64,000 nucleotides of DNA from an uncultured Flavobacteriales bacterium (GCA_938085105.1 CALKGK010000043.1:1-64000), one strand, 5' to 3'. Positions 54,584 through 62,821 are shown, numbered from the stretch's first letter. Made by a program: numbers and translations. Notes: a model not told the origin generated them from the sequence alone.

Positions 54584-55492
54584 CTAAATGTCTTCCGGCG
54601 CTTGATCATCTGGATAAATCTCAAACTGAAGGGTGATGTGATCGAGCTTGAACTCTTCTTTTAGGCTTCGTTCCAATTGAGATCGAATTCGCCCGATTTC
54701 TTCCAATCGAATTTCAGGATCGGCCTGAATGTGCGCTGAAAGCAATGAATACTCTCCGTCCAAAGTCCATACATGAATGTCATGCGCCTCCTTCACTTCA
54801 GGAATTTTTTCCATGGCTAATTTCAACTTCTTCACCTCCAAATGCTCCGGTACCCTTTCCAGCATGATTTTAAAACCGCGGAGTAAATTCTTCAGCACGT
54901 TAAACAAAATGTAAAGGGTGATCAAGATCGAAAGAGCGGCATCCATCCAGGGAATGTGGAAGAAATACATCAATACTGATCCCAAAAGCACCACCACCCA
55001 GCCCAAGACATCTTCAATGAGGTGCCAAGTGATCATCGTTTCATTCAAGGAGGTTCCCGCCTTTTTCATTCTCCAAACAGCAAGACTGTTCACCAACAAA
55101 CCCAGCACCGCAATGCCAATCATGCCTTCTACTTCCACTTCTTCTGGTGCGAAAAGACGAGGAATAGCTTCGCTAAGAATAACGACTGAACCCGTAGCAA
55201 GGATGGTCCCGGTAATCAGAGCTCCAAGAATGTTGAACCGTTTGTAACCAAAGGTGTAGGTAGTGCTCCTACCCTTTCTCGACAATCCTTGTAAATACCA
55301 AGCTAGTCCCAGTGCCAGAGTGTCTCCAGCATCGTGAAGGGCATCGGATTGTATGGCAATGGAATTGGTCCAAAAAGCACCCACAAATTCCACCAAAGTG
55401 AAGCCCAAGTTGAGGAAAAAAGCAATTGCTATGTTCCGGTTAAGCACTTCAGGGACCTCGTTTCCTCCCTCTTTGTTTGAATTCTGACTCAT
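54584..55492 (-). CDS. Cation diffusion facilitator (zinc/cadmium type) transporter
   Basis: 302 aa, six membrane helices. Metal-site residues are in SDALHDAGDTLALG (TM2) and HLIEDVLGWVVVLLG (TM5), then a cytoplasmic domain with HDIHVWTLDGEYSLLSAHI. Proton-coupled export of Zn(II) or related ions. CzcD-like. No metal regulator beside it. Confidence 0.93.
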   Translation of the reverse strand: MSQNSNKEGGNEVPEVLNRNIAIAFFLNLGFTLVEFVGAFWTNSIAIQSDALHDAGDTLALGLAWYLQGLSRKGRSTTYTFGYKRFNILGALITGTILATGSVVILSEAIPRLFAPEEVEVEGMIGIAVLGLLVNSLAVWRMKKAGTSLNETMITWHLIEDVLGWVVVLLGSVLMYFFHIPWMDAALSILITLYILFNVLKNLLRGFKIMLERVPEHLEVKKLKLAMEKIPEVKEAHDIHVWTLDGEYSLLSAHIQADPEIRLEEIGRIRSQLERSLKEEFKLDHITLQFEIYPDDQAPEDI

Positions 55493-55540
55493 TACCGAAA
55501 AGGTCGGTCAATTTGAATCAATAAAAAAGGGGGCTTCAAC

Positions 55541-57028
55541 TTATTTTCCGAGGTGTTTTTGAAAGAAGGCAAAAGATTTATGCGCTACATCTCTACCCAG
55601 TCGTAGTCCGGCAACATTGTCTGCCTGAATGTGATACCCTCCCAATACACGGGAGAATCCGGCCATTTCTGCAGTTTCAGTAAAGGTGGGAAAAACAATT
55701 TTCACCGTATCTCCTAAACTTTCGGGATGGGTCAATGCGCCTGCCACAAGTTCTACTTCAGCTCCAAATTCTTCACTTCCCGTAAAAAGTTTCAAGGCTT
55801 CAGCACAAGCCCCGCTCACACAACTGTGTCCGGAAACATAGCTCGGGAAAGGTGGACAAAGAAAAGCGGCCGGTGAATAAGGGCGCCATTCTTCCCCCAA
55901 AATGGTGGTCATGCCCGCTTCCGGACCCGCCCAAGCTTGAATGCTGTCACCCTCGAATTGAGCGTGAACCAAAGCGTAGGGTCGGGCAAAATCATAGTAC
56001 ATTTTTGAATCCCACGAAGCGATAAAAGCATCCATGGCCGTGACTTGATTGAGGAAATACATCTTCACATCCTCATCCAAACTGTTTTGATCTCTTCGGG
56101 AAACCTCTTGGGCAAACAAAAGCCAGTGACCGGCCTGTTGTACCGATTTCGGTCCGTCTCGCATGAACTCTACCAAAGCTTTCTGCATATCGGTGAGCCC
56201 TGCTTGCAGTTCAACCACTTCTTCAACCTCTCGGATCAACTGAGGAGAGTCCAAACTTGGTGGCGGACCCGGTCGAAACTCGCTTGCAGAATCCAAGCTG
56301 ATGGGCTTCACCTGCGGCCAAAATGGCGTGAGACATCCCGGAGCAAAACGCTCACCTTCAAGGGTTTCGAAGTACTTGGGTTGCCAACGTTCTAAATCGG
56401 TAAGTTGATCTGCGTCGTTCACGGGGAAATAGCCCGAATAATCAAAATAGGGCATCCCATTGCTTCCGGGAGCCTCTGCGTATTGATTTGCACCGTCATT
56501 CTTTCGAGCTTCGATGACCGCCCGTGCTGCCAAATACCCAATACCTTCAGGAGTGTTGGGATCTAAACTGATCAGAGAAGGATCCAAACCAAATTGATTC
56601 ATCTGTTCTTTGAAGTACGTAGAGTCGGCGTAATAGTATTCTTTCAATGTGTGAAAGGCCGCATAAGAGATGGCGATGGCCTTGTTTTCTTCTGTGCGTT
56701 GTAATGCTTCTTGACGCTCGATTTCAGTGAGGTAAACCGGGATTGCGCTTTCGTCGTATCGGCTCCAAGCATCAAAAACTGCCGTAAAAATCAAACCCAA
56801 GTAGCGCGAGGTAATCGTTGGTCGGGGAGAGTTCCTCTCCGTATCTCTCGCGGTCGCCTCCAAGGCAATTTCGCCAATAGCATAAGCCCTGTTGCCTTCC
56901 CAAGTGTTCGCCTCAACACTCTTCTGAACAGGTTCTTCTTTATTTTGTGACTTCTCTCCACAAGCGATGAAAGAGAATGCCAATAGTAGAAGCACGAAAG
57001 TGCTCCACCGACTTGAATTGATATTCAT
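55541..57028 (-). CDS. Vanadium-dependent haloperoxidase-like lipoprotein
   Basis: 495 aa. Signal sequence with lipobox FIAC-G at about residue 23. The C-terminal third has PAP2/haloperoxidase motifs: PPFPSYVSGHSCVSGACAEAL (P-S-x-x-S-G-H) and FSRVLGGYHIQADN (the R...GxH pair). Several K/R-rich positions for vanadate binding are plausible but were not all placed. The family oxidises halides or acts as phosphatase; the activity here is not proven. It precedes no other enzyme, but the Kelch-like gene is upstream on the same strand. Confidence 0.87.
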   Translation of the reverse strand: MNINSSRWSTFVLLLLAFSFIACGEKSQNKEEPVQKSVEANTWEGNRAYAIGEIALEATARDTERNSPRPTITSRYLGLIFTAVFDAWSRYDESAIPVYLTEIERQEALQRTEENKAIAISYAAFHTLKEYYYADSTYFKEQMNQFGLDPSLISLDPNTPEGIGYLAARAVIEARKNDGANQYAEAPGSNGMPYFDYSGYFPVNDADQLTDLERWQPKYFETLEGERFAPGCLTPFWPQVKPISLDSASEFRPGPPPSLDSPQLIREVEEVVELQAGLTDMQKALVEFMRDGPKSVQQAGHWLLFAQEVSRRDQNSLDEDVKMYFLNQVTAMDAFIASWDSKMYYDFARPYALVHAQFEGDSIQAWAGPEAGMTTILGEEWRPYSPAAFLCPPFPSYVSGHSCVSGACAEALKLFTGSEEFGAEVELVAGALTHPESLGDTVKIVFPTFTETAEMAGFSRVLGGYHIQADNVAGLRLGRDVAHKSFAFFQKHLGK

Positions 57029-57088
57029 AGAACAAATTTGTGCACGAGTTTATGAAATACTACTAGGATAATCATCTAAATCATGAAC

Positions 57089-58678
57089 TCAAGGCGCAAT
57101 AAAGATTTGTTCTGTATTAAAGAATACGTGATCGAGTGATAGTGTGAGGAAGTAAGTTCCCTGCGCTGGCACATTGGAAAAGCGAAGGTATTCTTGGTTT
57201 TCTCCAGCCACTCCACCCAGTTTTCCTTCTTGGATGAGCTCGCCGCGAACGTTGGTGAGAAAGTACCTCACATCTCTTTCCAGTTCCAATTGATAATCGA
57301 GGGCGATCCGCTGTGAATCCGGCTCGTAGCGGGCCTTAAAAGTGAAGTCGTTTTGACCCGGAACTGCAACCACTCCAACACTACCGCTTCGCACCAAACG
57401 CACCTCGTAAACACTGTTGTCTGCGCTTGTAACCCCAGTATTATTGAACGAGAAAGCATGGGCTTCTTCACTTTGGATTCCACCAACAATGTGACCAATG
57501 AAAAGCGTATCGGCTGAATTTTCATCAAACACAAGCACATCATTTTCCAAAAGTGATGCTTGTTCTAAAGGGATGAACTCCGCACTGGACCCTTTCAGGT
57601 TGGGCATGGATGTGGACATCACGAATTCTTCCAAGATGCCGTCTTCGCGTCGTTCCAAACGAGAGATGGTGTTAACGAAAGGCACCAAATCGTCTTGCAT
57701 GAGCACTCCGTTTTGATAAAAATACTGACTCATTCCGCCAAAAAACAAATGGTGCATGCTGTTGTCGTCTTCATTCAAGAAAGATGCATGAGCACTGTGG
57801 TAATTGCTGAGGTATTGATTGAAGCCGGTTTCAGGTGTTACCCCTTCATCATCAATAAAAACAGGATATAAATAAGGAAGGTCTGCGTTGGTTTGGAATA
57901 CTCCAGAAGAAATCATCAGACCAAAATCACCGTTGGCTTTCACTTCAGGCATCAGGTTGTAATCTCTTCGGTGCAAGTGCACGGCATCACTAATGCTCGA
58001 TTCAAAAGTCACTTCCAAAGGGTCAAAACTGATTTGAAAGCGTCTAATTTCATTGCTGTAAGTTTGGGTGTAGGTGGGCATTCCCATGGGGTTGTAACGA
58101 CCATCGAAACGGTGTCCGCCAACCAAATAAAACATCCCATTAAGAACATTCAATTGAGCGCCAGTAATCGCAAATTCGTCGTTTTCTTCTTGTTGAAAAG
58201 GAGCCTCAGTTAAAGCATTTTGCATCACTTCATCAATCAAACTGGGAACGTGCACCGCCGTGAGGTAGGGAAAAGTGATGTGATCCTGCACCGTTTCTGA
58301 ATAGGCATAACCACCAATTAAAACAAGGTGGTCGCCTTCTTGATGAAAATTCATGTTGCTGCTTCTCAACTGTTCTTTGAGAACATCTGGAAGTTGATCG
58401 ATGCTGGCAGACCAAACATTTTCGCCCTCGAAATCGACCACAAAAATAGCGTCATTGTTATCGGAAGAAGGAAAAGCATTGAAGGGTTGTCGAGCATGCA
58501 GTCCGTCCGTCCGTCCTCCCAAAATTACCCAATACCCTTCATGTTGGGCATAAGCATAGGAGTGAATTCCTGGAAGGCCAGGGAGTTCTTTGGGGGTGAG
58601 TTGAACTTCGTAGGGGAAGGAAATTTGTGCAGTGGTAGACAATGACCACAGCATCATCAAAAAAAGCAATCGTTTCAT
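57089..58678 (-). CDS. Secreted Kelch-like beta-propeller protein, possible sorting domain
   Basis: The signal peptide ends STTA-Q (residue 18). Repeats with W/L-V-I-L-G-G (WVILGGRTDG, LVLIGGYAYSE, FYLVGGHRFDGRY, LFFGGMSQYF, GHIVGGIQS) are spaced as in Kelch propellers. The last ~75 residues (YFLTNVRGELIQEG, VPAQGTYFLTLS, ending IFIAP) look like a weak T9SS type A domain. A CRP/FNR-type palindrome lies 51 bases upstream of its start. Function unknown. Confidence 0.78.
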   Translation of the reverse strand: MKRLLFLMMLWSLSTTAQISFPYEVQLTPKELPGLPGIHSYAYAQHEGYWVILGGRTDGLHARQPFNAFPSSDNNDAIFVVDFEGENVWSASIDQLPDVLKEQLRSSNMNFHQEGDHLVLIGGYAYSETVQDHITFPYLTAVHVPSLIDEVMQNALTEAPFQQEENDEFAITGAQLNVLNGMFYLVGGHRFDGRYNPMGMPTYTQTYSNEIRRFQISFDPLEVTFESSISDAVHLHRRDYNLMPEVKANGDFGLMISSGVFQTNADLPYLYPVFIDDEGVTPETGFNQYLSNYHSAHASFLNEDDNSMHHLFFGGMSQYFYQNGVLMQDDLVPFVNTISRLERREDGILEEFVMSTSMPNLKGSSAEFIPLEQASLLENDVLVFDENSADTLFIGHIVGGIQSEEAHAFSFNNTGVTSADNSVYEVRLVRSGSVGVVAVPGQNDFTFKARYEPDSQRIALDYQLELERDVRYFLTNVRGELIQEGKLGGVAGENQEYLRFSNVPAQGTYFLTLSLDHVFFNTEQIFIAP

Positions 58679-58728
58679 AGCGTAGGTGTTATTCTAGCTG
58701 ACAATATTAAACACCTTTGTTGTCTTAG

Positions 58729-58748
58729 AATGTGACTTAAATCACATT
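58729..58748. promoter_or_regulatory. CRP/FNR-family palindrome
   Basis: AATGTGACTTAAATCACATT, containing TGTGA-N6-TCACA exactly, the consensus form of CRP-family sites. A TAATATTG (minus strand, 58702-58709) places the Kelch gene's start of transcription near 58696, putting the site centre about 42 bases upstream, the usual class II activating position. Confidence 0.6.
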
Positions 58749-58820
58749 TCCGGAAAAATTCCGATGAAAAACACAATTAACATGAATTTCACCCTGAATT
58801 TACCTCCCCCCGATTTTATT

Positions 58821-58836
58821 ATCGTAATATTGCAAT
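58821..58836. promoter_or_regulatory. ArsR operator overlapping the arsR -7 element
   Basis: ATCGTAATATTGCAAT is symmetric at 12 of 16 positions (ATyGyAATATTrCrAT) and contains TAATATTG, the likely -7 element, 10 bases before the arsR start. Binding here would block transcription, the usual mode of ArsR repressors. Confidence 0.6.
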
Positions 58837-58842
58837 GAAGCT

Positions 58843-59172
58843 ATGGGGACAACAAAAACAGATCTTTTTACGGCAGAGCAAAACGCCTTGGCCCGACTTG
58901 CGAAAGCACTCGGTCATCCAGCGCGCATCGCCATTTTGCAGCACCTTTTGAACGCGAAGGCCTGCATTAACTCTGATCTCGTGCAGGAAACCGGACTAGC
59001 GCAAGCCACCGTTTCTCAGCACTTGAGGGAGCTCAAAGACCTTGGCTTAATTCAAGGAAACATTGAAGGGAGCTCGATGAATTACTGCATCAATCCTGAA
59101 GCATGGAAAGCCAGTGCTGACCAGTTCAAAGATCTTTTTGTTCACCTCCCTTCGGATCAACCATGTTGTTAA
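58843..59172 (+). CDS. arsR: ArsR-family metalloregulator
   Basis: 109 aa winged-helix repressor: LAKALGHPARIAILQHLL, then the recognition helix LAQATVSQHLRELKDLGLI. It lacks the ELCVCDL arsenic site of E. coli ArsR; candidate ligands are Cys in KACINSD and NYCINPE and the C-terminal pair -PCC. First gene of the arsenic operon. As(III) sensing is inferred from the neighbours. Confidence 0.92.
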   Translation: MGTTKTDLFTAEQNALARLAKALGHPARIAILQHLLNAKACINSDLVQETGLAQATVSQHLRELKDLGLIQGNIEGSSMNYCINPEAWKASADQFKDLFVHLPSDQPCC

Positions 59173-59182
59173 AACGAATATT

Positions 59183-59665
59183 ATGAAACTGAGCACCCTC
59201 AAGAATTATCTGGTTCAAATGGAACAACTCCAGTTTGACCTCCCCAACAACACCAGCATTCCAGCACACTTCCACATCACCGAAGTGGGCAAGGTGGACA
59301 AAACCTTCATCGATTGTGGAGGAACGCTTCGCAGTGAGCTGAAAATTGGGTTGCAATTGTGGTACAGTGTTGACACCGATCACCGTTTGTCTGCTCAAAA
59401 ATTGCTTTCCATTTTGAATATGGCTGAAGATCAACTTGACCTTCCCAATGCAGAAATCGAGGTGGAATATCAAGCAGAAAGCATTGGGAAATACGGACTC
59501 GGTTTCGTTGAAGATGAAAACGGTGCACGATTCAAACTTCTGAACACCCAAACGACTTGTCTTGCAGAAGACCAATGCAGTATCACCGAAGCCAAAGAGC
59601 AGGTGACTTTCCAAACCATGGGCACCTCCAGCAACACTTGTGCTCCAGGCTCTGGATGCTGTTAA
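59183..59665 (+). CDS. DUF6428 family protein in the arsenic operon
   Basis: 160 aa starting at 59183 (MKLSTLKNYLVQM). Family-like features: IPAHFHITEVGKVDKTFIDCGG and LQLWYSVDTDHRL. It ends with a cysteine-rich tail (NTCAPGSGCC). DUF6428 genes recur between arsR and arsenate reductase in Bacteroidota; the function is not known. A role in As(III) binding is suggested by the tail (inference). 10 bases after arsR. Confidence 0.88.
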   Translation: MKLSTLKNYLVQMEQLQFDLPNNTSIPAHFHITEVGKVDKTFIDCGGTLRSELKIGLQLWYSVDTDHRLSAQKLLSILNMAEDQLDLPNAEIEVEYQAESIGKYGLGFVEDENGARFKLLNTQTTCLAEDQCSITEAKEQVTFQTMGTSSNTCAPGSGCC

Positions 59666-59677
59666 TGACTCCCTGAA

Positions 59678-60283
59678 ATGAATAACTTGATTCCTTTGAT
59701 ACAGGAAGAAGCATTGAGCGCAGAACGTCGTGAACGCCTTCTTCCTTTGGTGGACTATTTGCGCCAGAAAAGCAGCGAGAATGCTCCCATTCAATTGAAT
59801 TTCATCTGCACGCACAACTCGAGAAGGAGTCAGTTTGCGCAATTTTGGAGTGCGGTATGGGCCAATCATTTTGGCATTGCAGTGAACAGTTTTTCCGGCG
59901 GAACGGAAGCTACTGCGGTCTATTCTGACGTACTGAACAGCTTGGAGCGTTTTGGCTTTAAGGTGAACAGATCATCAGGCAGTAATCCAAAACACATGGT
60001 GCACCTTTCGAACTCAAATTCGATCGAGCTTTTTTCAAAGGTGTTTGACGATCCCAGCAATCCAACACAGGATTTTGCCGCGGTCATGACCTGTGCAGAT
60101 GCCGACGAAAACTGTCCGTTCATCCCCGGATGTGAGGCGCGGATCGCCCTCAACTATTCCGATCCAAAAGCATTTGATAACACCCCCATTCAATCCAGCA
60201 TGTATGATGCCCGATCTTGGCAAATCGCCACGGAATTGTACCATGTTTATCAAACCCTTCAAAACGAACACCATGTCGGATAA
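59678..60283 (+). CDS. arsC: Arsenate reductase-like low-molecular-weight phosphatase
   Basis: 201 aa. Phosphatase-fold loop C-x5-R in LNFICTHNSRRSQFAQFW (residues ~40-58). Further cysteines in MTCADADENCPFIPGCE and the late YSDPKAFD acid resemble thioredoxin-dependent arsenate reductases, extended by an N-terminal helical region of ~35 residues. Converts arsenate to arsenite. It overlaps the start of the transporter gene by 11 bases. Confidence 0.87.
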   Translation: MNNLIPLIQEEALSAERRERLLPLVDYLRQKSSENAPIQLNFICTHNSRRSQFAQFWSAVWANHFGIAVNSFSGGTEATAVYSDVLNSLERFGFKVNRSSGSNPKHMVHLSNSNSIELFSKVFDDPSNPTQDFAAVMTCADADENCPFIPGCEARIALNYSDPKAFDNTPIQSSMYDARSWQIATELYHVYQTLQNEHHVG

Positions 60284-61337
60284 AGACCAAACACAAAGCA
60301 TCGGATTTTTTGAAAAGTACCTCACACTTTGGGTACTCTTATGCATTGGCGTAGGCATTGCCTTGGGTTCTTCTTTGGGCGATGACATCAAAGTGCTCAG
60401 CGATTGGAACATTGGAACCGTGAACCTGCCCGTAGCCATCTTGGTGTGGTTGATGATTTATCCCATGATGGTACAAATCGACTTCTCCTCCCTCAAGTAC
60501 GTTTCTCGAAATTGGAAAGGCCTTGCCCTTACCGTAGCGGTGAATTGGTTGATCAAACCCTTCACCATGGCCCTGTTTGCTGCCCTGTTTTTTTACGGCA
60601 TTTACAAGTCCATAATCAGTCCTGAAGACGCCGAGCACTACCTTGCCGGAGCCATTCTCCTTGGAGCCGCGCCGTGCACCGCCATGGTTTTTGTGTGGTC
60701 TTACTTAACGAAGGGCGACGCCAATTATACCTTGGTTCAAGTATCGGTAAACGACCTCATTCTGCTCATCGCCTTTGTGCCCATCGTGGGCTTTCTCTTT
60801 TCCGTGTTTGGAATTGACTTTGTGAATGAAGCTGGCGAAAGCATCGGCATCCCCTATAAAACACTCCTTACCTCCGTGATTGTCTTTGTGGTGATTCCCT
60901 TGTTCACAGGCTACCTTTCGAACCGCTTCCTCATCCGCACGAAAGGACAAGCTTGGTTTGAGAACGTCTTTTTGAAGCGATTAAAGCCCATTTCCATATT
61001 CGCCCTGCTCTCTACCCTCGTGTTGATTTTTGCTTTTCAGGGTGAAACGATCTTGGCTAATCCACTTGCGATTGTGCTGATCTCCATCCCCTTGGCGCTT
61101 CAAACTTATTTTATCTTTTTCGTTTCGTGGTTTGCTGGAAGATGGATGAAACTCCCACATCAAATCTGCGCACCTGCCGCCATGATTGGAGCCAGCAATT
61201 TCTTTGAACTTGCGGTTGCCGTGGCTATTGCCCTTTTCGGACTCAATTCTGGAGCTTCTCTAGCCACCGTTGTTGGGGTGTTGATTGAAGTTCCCGTGAT
61301 GTTGTCTTTGGTGAGTTTGGCGAATCGTTGGCGCTGA
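60273..61337 (+). CDS. acr3: ACR3-family arsenite efflux permease
   Basis: 354 aa from the ATG at 60273; the frame runs further upstream inside arsC. Ten membrane helices. The conserved cysteine is in LLGAAPCTAMVFVWSYL (TM4), with NDLILLIAFVPIV and GASNFFELAVAVAIALFG near the end, all ACR3 features. Exports arsenite by proton exchange. Last gene of the arsenic operon. Confidence 0.94.
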   Translation: MSDKDQTQSIGFFEKYLTLWVLLCIGVGIALGSSLGDDIKVLSDWNIGTVNLPVAILVWLMIYPMMVQIDFSSLKYVSRNWKGLALTVAVNWLIKPFTMALFAALFFYGIYKSIISPEDAEHYLAGAILLGAAPCTAMVFVWSYLTKGDANYTLVQVSVNDLILLIAFVPIVGFLFSVFGIDFVNEAGESIGIPYKTLLTSVIVFVVIPLFTGYLSNRFLIRTKGQAWFENVFLKRLKPISIFALLSTLVLIFAFQGETILANPLAIVLISIPLALQTYFIFFVSWFAGRWMKLPHQICAPAAMIGASNFFELAVAVAIALFGLNSGASLATVVGVLIEVPVMLSLVSLANRWR

Positions 61338-61466
61338 GTTGGGATTATAGGGTGAAGTAGCTTCACCTCAAAAACTAATGATTTTTATTCACCCTCGACA
61401 AAACCTCCTGCGTTTTGTTTTTATTCAATAACTTAAGGGATTGATAATGGTCTCAATCTGAATCAC

Positions 61467-61736
61467 ATGAAAAAAATCATTTCCCTTAGCTCTTTCGTCT
61501 TTTTGTTATCACTCGGATTCATTTCTTGTTCGAAGAATGAGGACAAACCAAGCCAGGTTCAAAACACCATCCAAGAAGACTCGAACCCCTCCAGCTTTTC
61601 GTACAGCATTCCTAAAGACATGCTTGAACAAGAGTTACTGTCTTTGATGGAAGCCAAAGAAGAAGGCGAAAGTAAGTACCAAAAAGCCAGCATTCAGGCC
61701 TTGGGTGATCATTATGAGATTACGATTTCTGAATAA
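61467..61736 (+). CDS. Small lipoprotein, 89 aa
   Basis: Signal sequence MKKIISLSSFVFLLSL with lipobox GFISC-S at residue ~21. The mature part is short (~68 aa), acidic, with a helix rich in E/L/M (KDMLEQELLSLMEAKEEGE). No family recognised. Confidence 0.72.
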   Translation: MKKIISLSSFVFLLSLGFISCSKNEDKPSQVQNTIQEDSNPSSFSYSIPKDMLEQELLSLMEAKEEGESKYQKASIQALGDHYEITISE

Positions 61737-61788
61737 GCTGTGTTCCATTCATCTGAAGTCAGGATTTCCTATGGAGAAGTCTTACTGC

Positions 61789-61841
61789 TTCGAACCCGCG
61801 ATCCTCCTGATGAAAAATCGGGATGCACTATCCAGCTGAGC
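61789..61841 (-). pseudogene. Remnant of a tRNA gene
   Basis: On the minus strand a D-arm GCTCAGCTGGATAGTGCATC is followed by a hairpin CCCGATTTTTCATCAGG, then AGGATCGCGGGTTCGAA (variable region and T loop). The acceptor 5' side and the rest of the T arm and 3' acceptor are missing. The D-arm is nearly identical to that of the neighbouring tRNA-Arg. The anticodon is not reliable (TTT or TTC depending on pairing). Confidence 0.6.
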
Positions 61842-61853
61842 AAATTGTTGGAC

Positions 61854-61882
61854 AAAAAAAAGAGGCCTCGTATTGAGACCTC
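61854..61882 (-). terminator. Terminator of tRNA-Arg(TCT)
   Basis: Minus strand GAGGTCTC-AATAC-GAGGCCTC followed by TTTTTTTT. 8-bp stem with one G-U, 6 bases after the tRNA. Confidence 0.88.
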
Positions 61883-61888
61883 CTTGAG

Positions 61889-61962
61889 TGATCGCGCCAG
61901 GATTCGAACCTGGGACCGTCTGCTTAGAAGGCAGATGCTCTATCCAGCTGAGCTACGCGACC
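61889..61962 (-). tRNA. tRNA-Arg (anticodon TCT)
   Basis: 74 bases. The anticodon stem TCTGC/GCAGA with loop CTTCTAA gives TCT (decodes AGA). The acceptor is GGTCGCG/CGCGATC with one G-U; T arm CCAGG-TTCGAAT-CCTGG; discriminator A. Upstream on the minus strand TATTTTTG is an exact -7 match. Confidence 0.96.
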
Positions 61963-62143
61963 AAATTAAATTTGGAGTGCAAAAATACAAATTCGTGCTA
62001 ATTTGCCTAAGTAATTCTCACAAATCAATCGCTCAACTCGAAAAATCACCCTTTCCTCGAGGATAATCTATACTCTAAGCCTTTGGAAAAGAAAGTCTTT
62101 GCTCAAAGTGAAAAAAAGATTTCGTAGCTTAAATCTGATTAAC

Positions 62144-62151
62144 TACTTTTG
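62144..62151 (+). promoter_or_regulatory. -7 promoter element of tRNA-Ser
   Basis: TACTTTTG, exact TAnnTTTG match, 19 bases before the tRNA. Confidence 0.6.
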
Positions 62152-62170
62152 TCGTCCACAAAATCACAGA

Positions 62171-62253
62171 GGAGAGGTGGCAGAGTGGTAATGCAGCAGC
62201 CTGCTAAGCTGTGCACCGTTTAGGTGTCCTGGGTTCGAATCCCAGTCTCTCCG
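62171..62253 (+). tRNA. tRNA-Ser (anticodon GCT)
   Basis: 83 bases with the long variable arm of class II tRNAs. Anticodon loop CTGCTAA gives GCT (decodes AGC/AGU). Acceptor GGAGAGG/TCTCTCC, T arm CTGGG-TTCGAAT-CCCAG, discriminator G as expected for serine. No CCA encoded. Confidence 0.95.
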
Positions 62254-62260
62254 CTCCTTA

Positions 62261-62296
62261 AAAAGTCCTTTTGCATTTGCAGAAGGGCTTTTTGTT
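62261..62296 (+). terminator. Terminator of tRNA-Ser
   Basis: AAAAGTCCTTTTGCA-TT-TGCAGAAGGGCTTTT, a 15-bp stem with G-U pairs, then TTGTTT. Confidence 0.82.
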
Positions 62297-62381
62297 TGGT
62301 GGAAACACTTTAAAATCAGGACTTAAGAGAAAAAGGGTGAATTTTTCTTCTGAAACACGTTCAATTTAAATCAAAACCACT

Positions 62382-62389
62382 AAATTTGC
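62382..62389 (+). promoter_or_regulatory. -7 promoter element of tRNA-Pro
   Basis: TAAATTTG, exact TAnnTTTG match, 38 bases before the tRNA. Confidence 0.5.
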
Positions 62390-62427
62390 CGTCCAATTCA
62401 GAACAAGGAAACTTGTTTTGATAATGG

Positions 62428-62502
62428 CGGGGCGTAGCGCAGTCCGGTTAGCGCACCTGGTTTGGGACCAGGGGGTCGCAGGTTCGAATCCTGCCGCCCC
62501 GA
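62428..62502 (+). tRNA. tRNA-Pro (anticodon TGG)
   Basis: 75 bases. Acceptor CGGGGCG/CGCCCCG with the C1-G72 pair typical of bacterial proline tRNAs. Anticodon stem CCTGG/CCAGG with loop TTTGGGA gives TGG (decodes CCA and probably other CCN). Discriminator A. Confidence 0.96.
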
Positions 62503-62506
62503 CGAA

Positions 62507-62545
62507 ACAAAAAAAGCTGATTCATTGAGAGTCAGCTTTTTTTGT
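62507..62545 (+). terminator. Terminator of tRNA-Pro
   Basis: ACAAAAAAAGCTGA pairs with TCAGCTTTTTTTGT around an 11-base loop, then TTTT. Confidence 0.85.
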
Positions 62546-62659
62546 TTTTAAACCTTTTCATTATTCGCGGTGGGGTGCATTGCGCTGAGCCCATCCCTTC
62601 TTTGGAAAATGAAACCTAAGACTTGAACTTCAAAACGTTCTAAGCAGGATCTCTGCCAC

Positions 62660-62701
62660 AGCGGTCACTCCAAGAGACATCATACCGATGTAGTGACTGT
62701 T
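62660..62701. other. Two-level hairpin in an otherwise empty 300-base gap
   Basis: AGCGGTCACT pairs with AGTGACTGTT (10 bp with G-U), and inside it ACATC/GATGT forms a second stem. TTTCTGCTC follows. The region 62546-62821 has no gene that I can support. This could be a terminator or part of a small RNA. Confidence 0.35.
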
Positions 62702-62821
62702 TTCTGCTCATTATCATAGACTCATAACTAAAAAAAGCTCTTCAAAGCTTGAATACTCCCCACCACACCCTCTCTTTATTATTGTAGGATGGCGACTTAC
62801 ACATATGTATCCGAGAAAAAC

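Noticed and set aside
60093-60272. Longer start of the arsenite pump within arsC
   Set aside because: The added 60 residues are an out-of-frame reading of arsC; the ATG at 60273 precedes the first membrane helix.
62560-62665. TPP-riboswitch-like fragments GGGGTGC...GCTGAG and GGATCTCTGCCACAGCG
   Set aside because: The P2 closing ACCCT, the GAACCTGAT segment and a downstream thiamine gene are missing; spacing does not fit.
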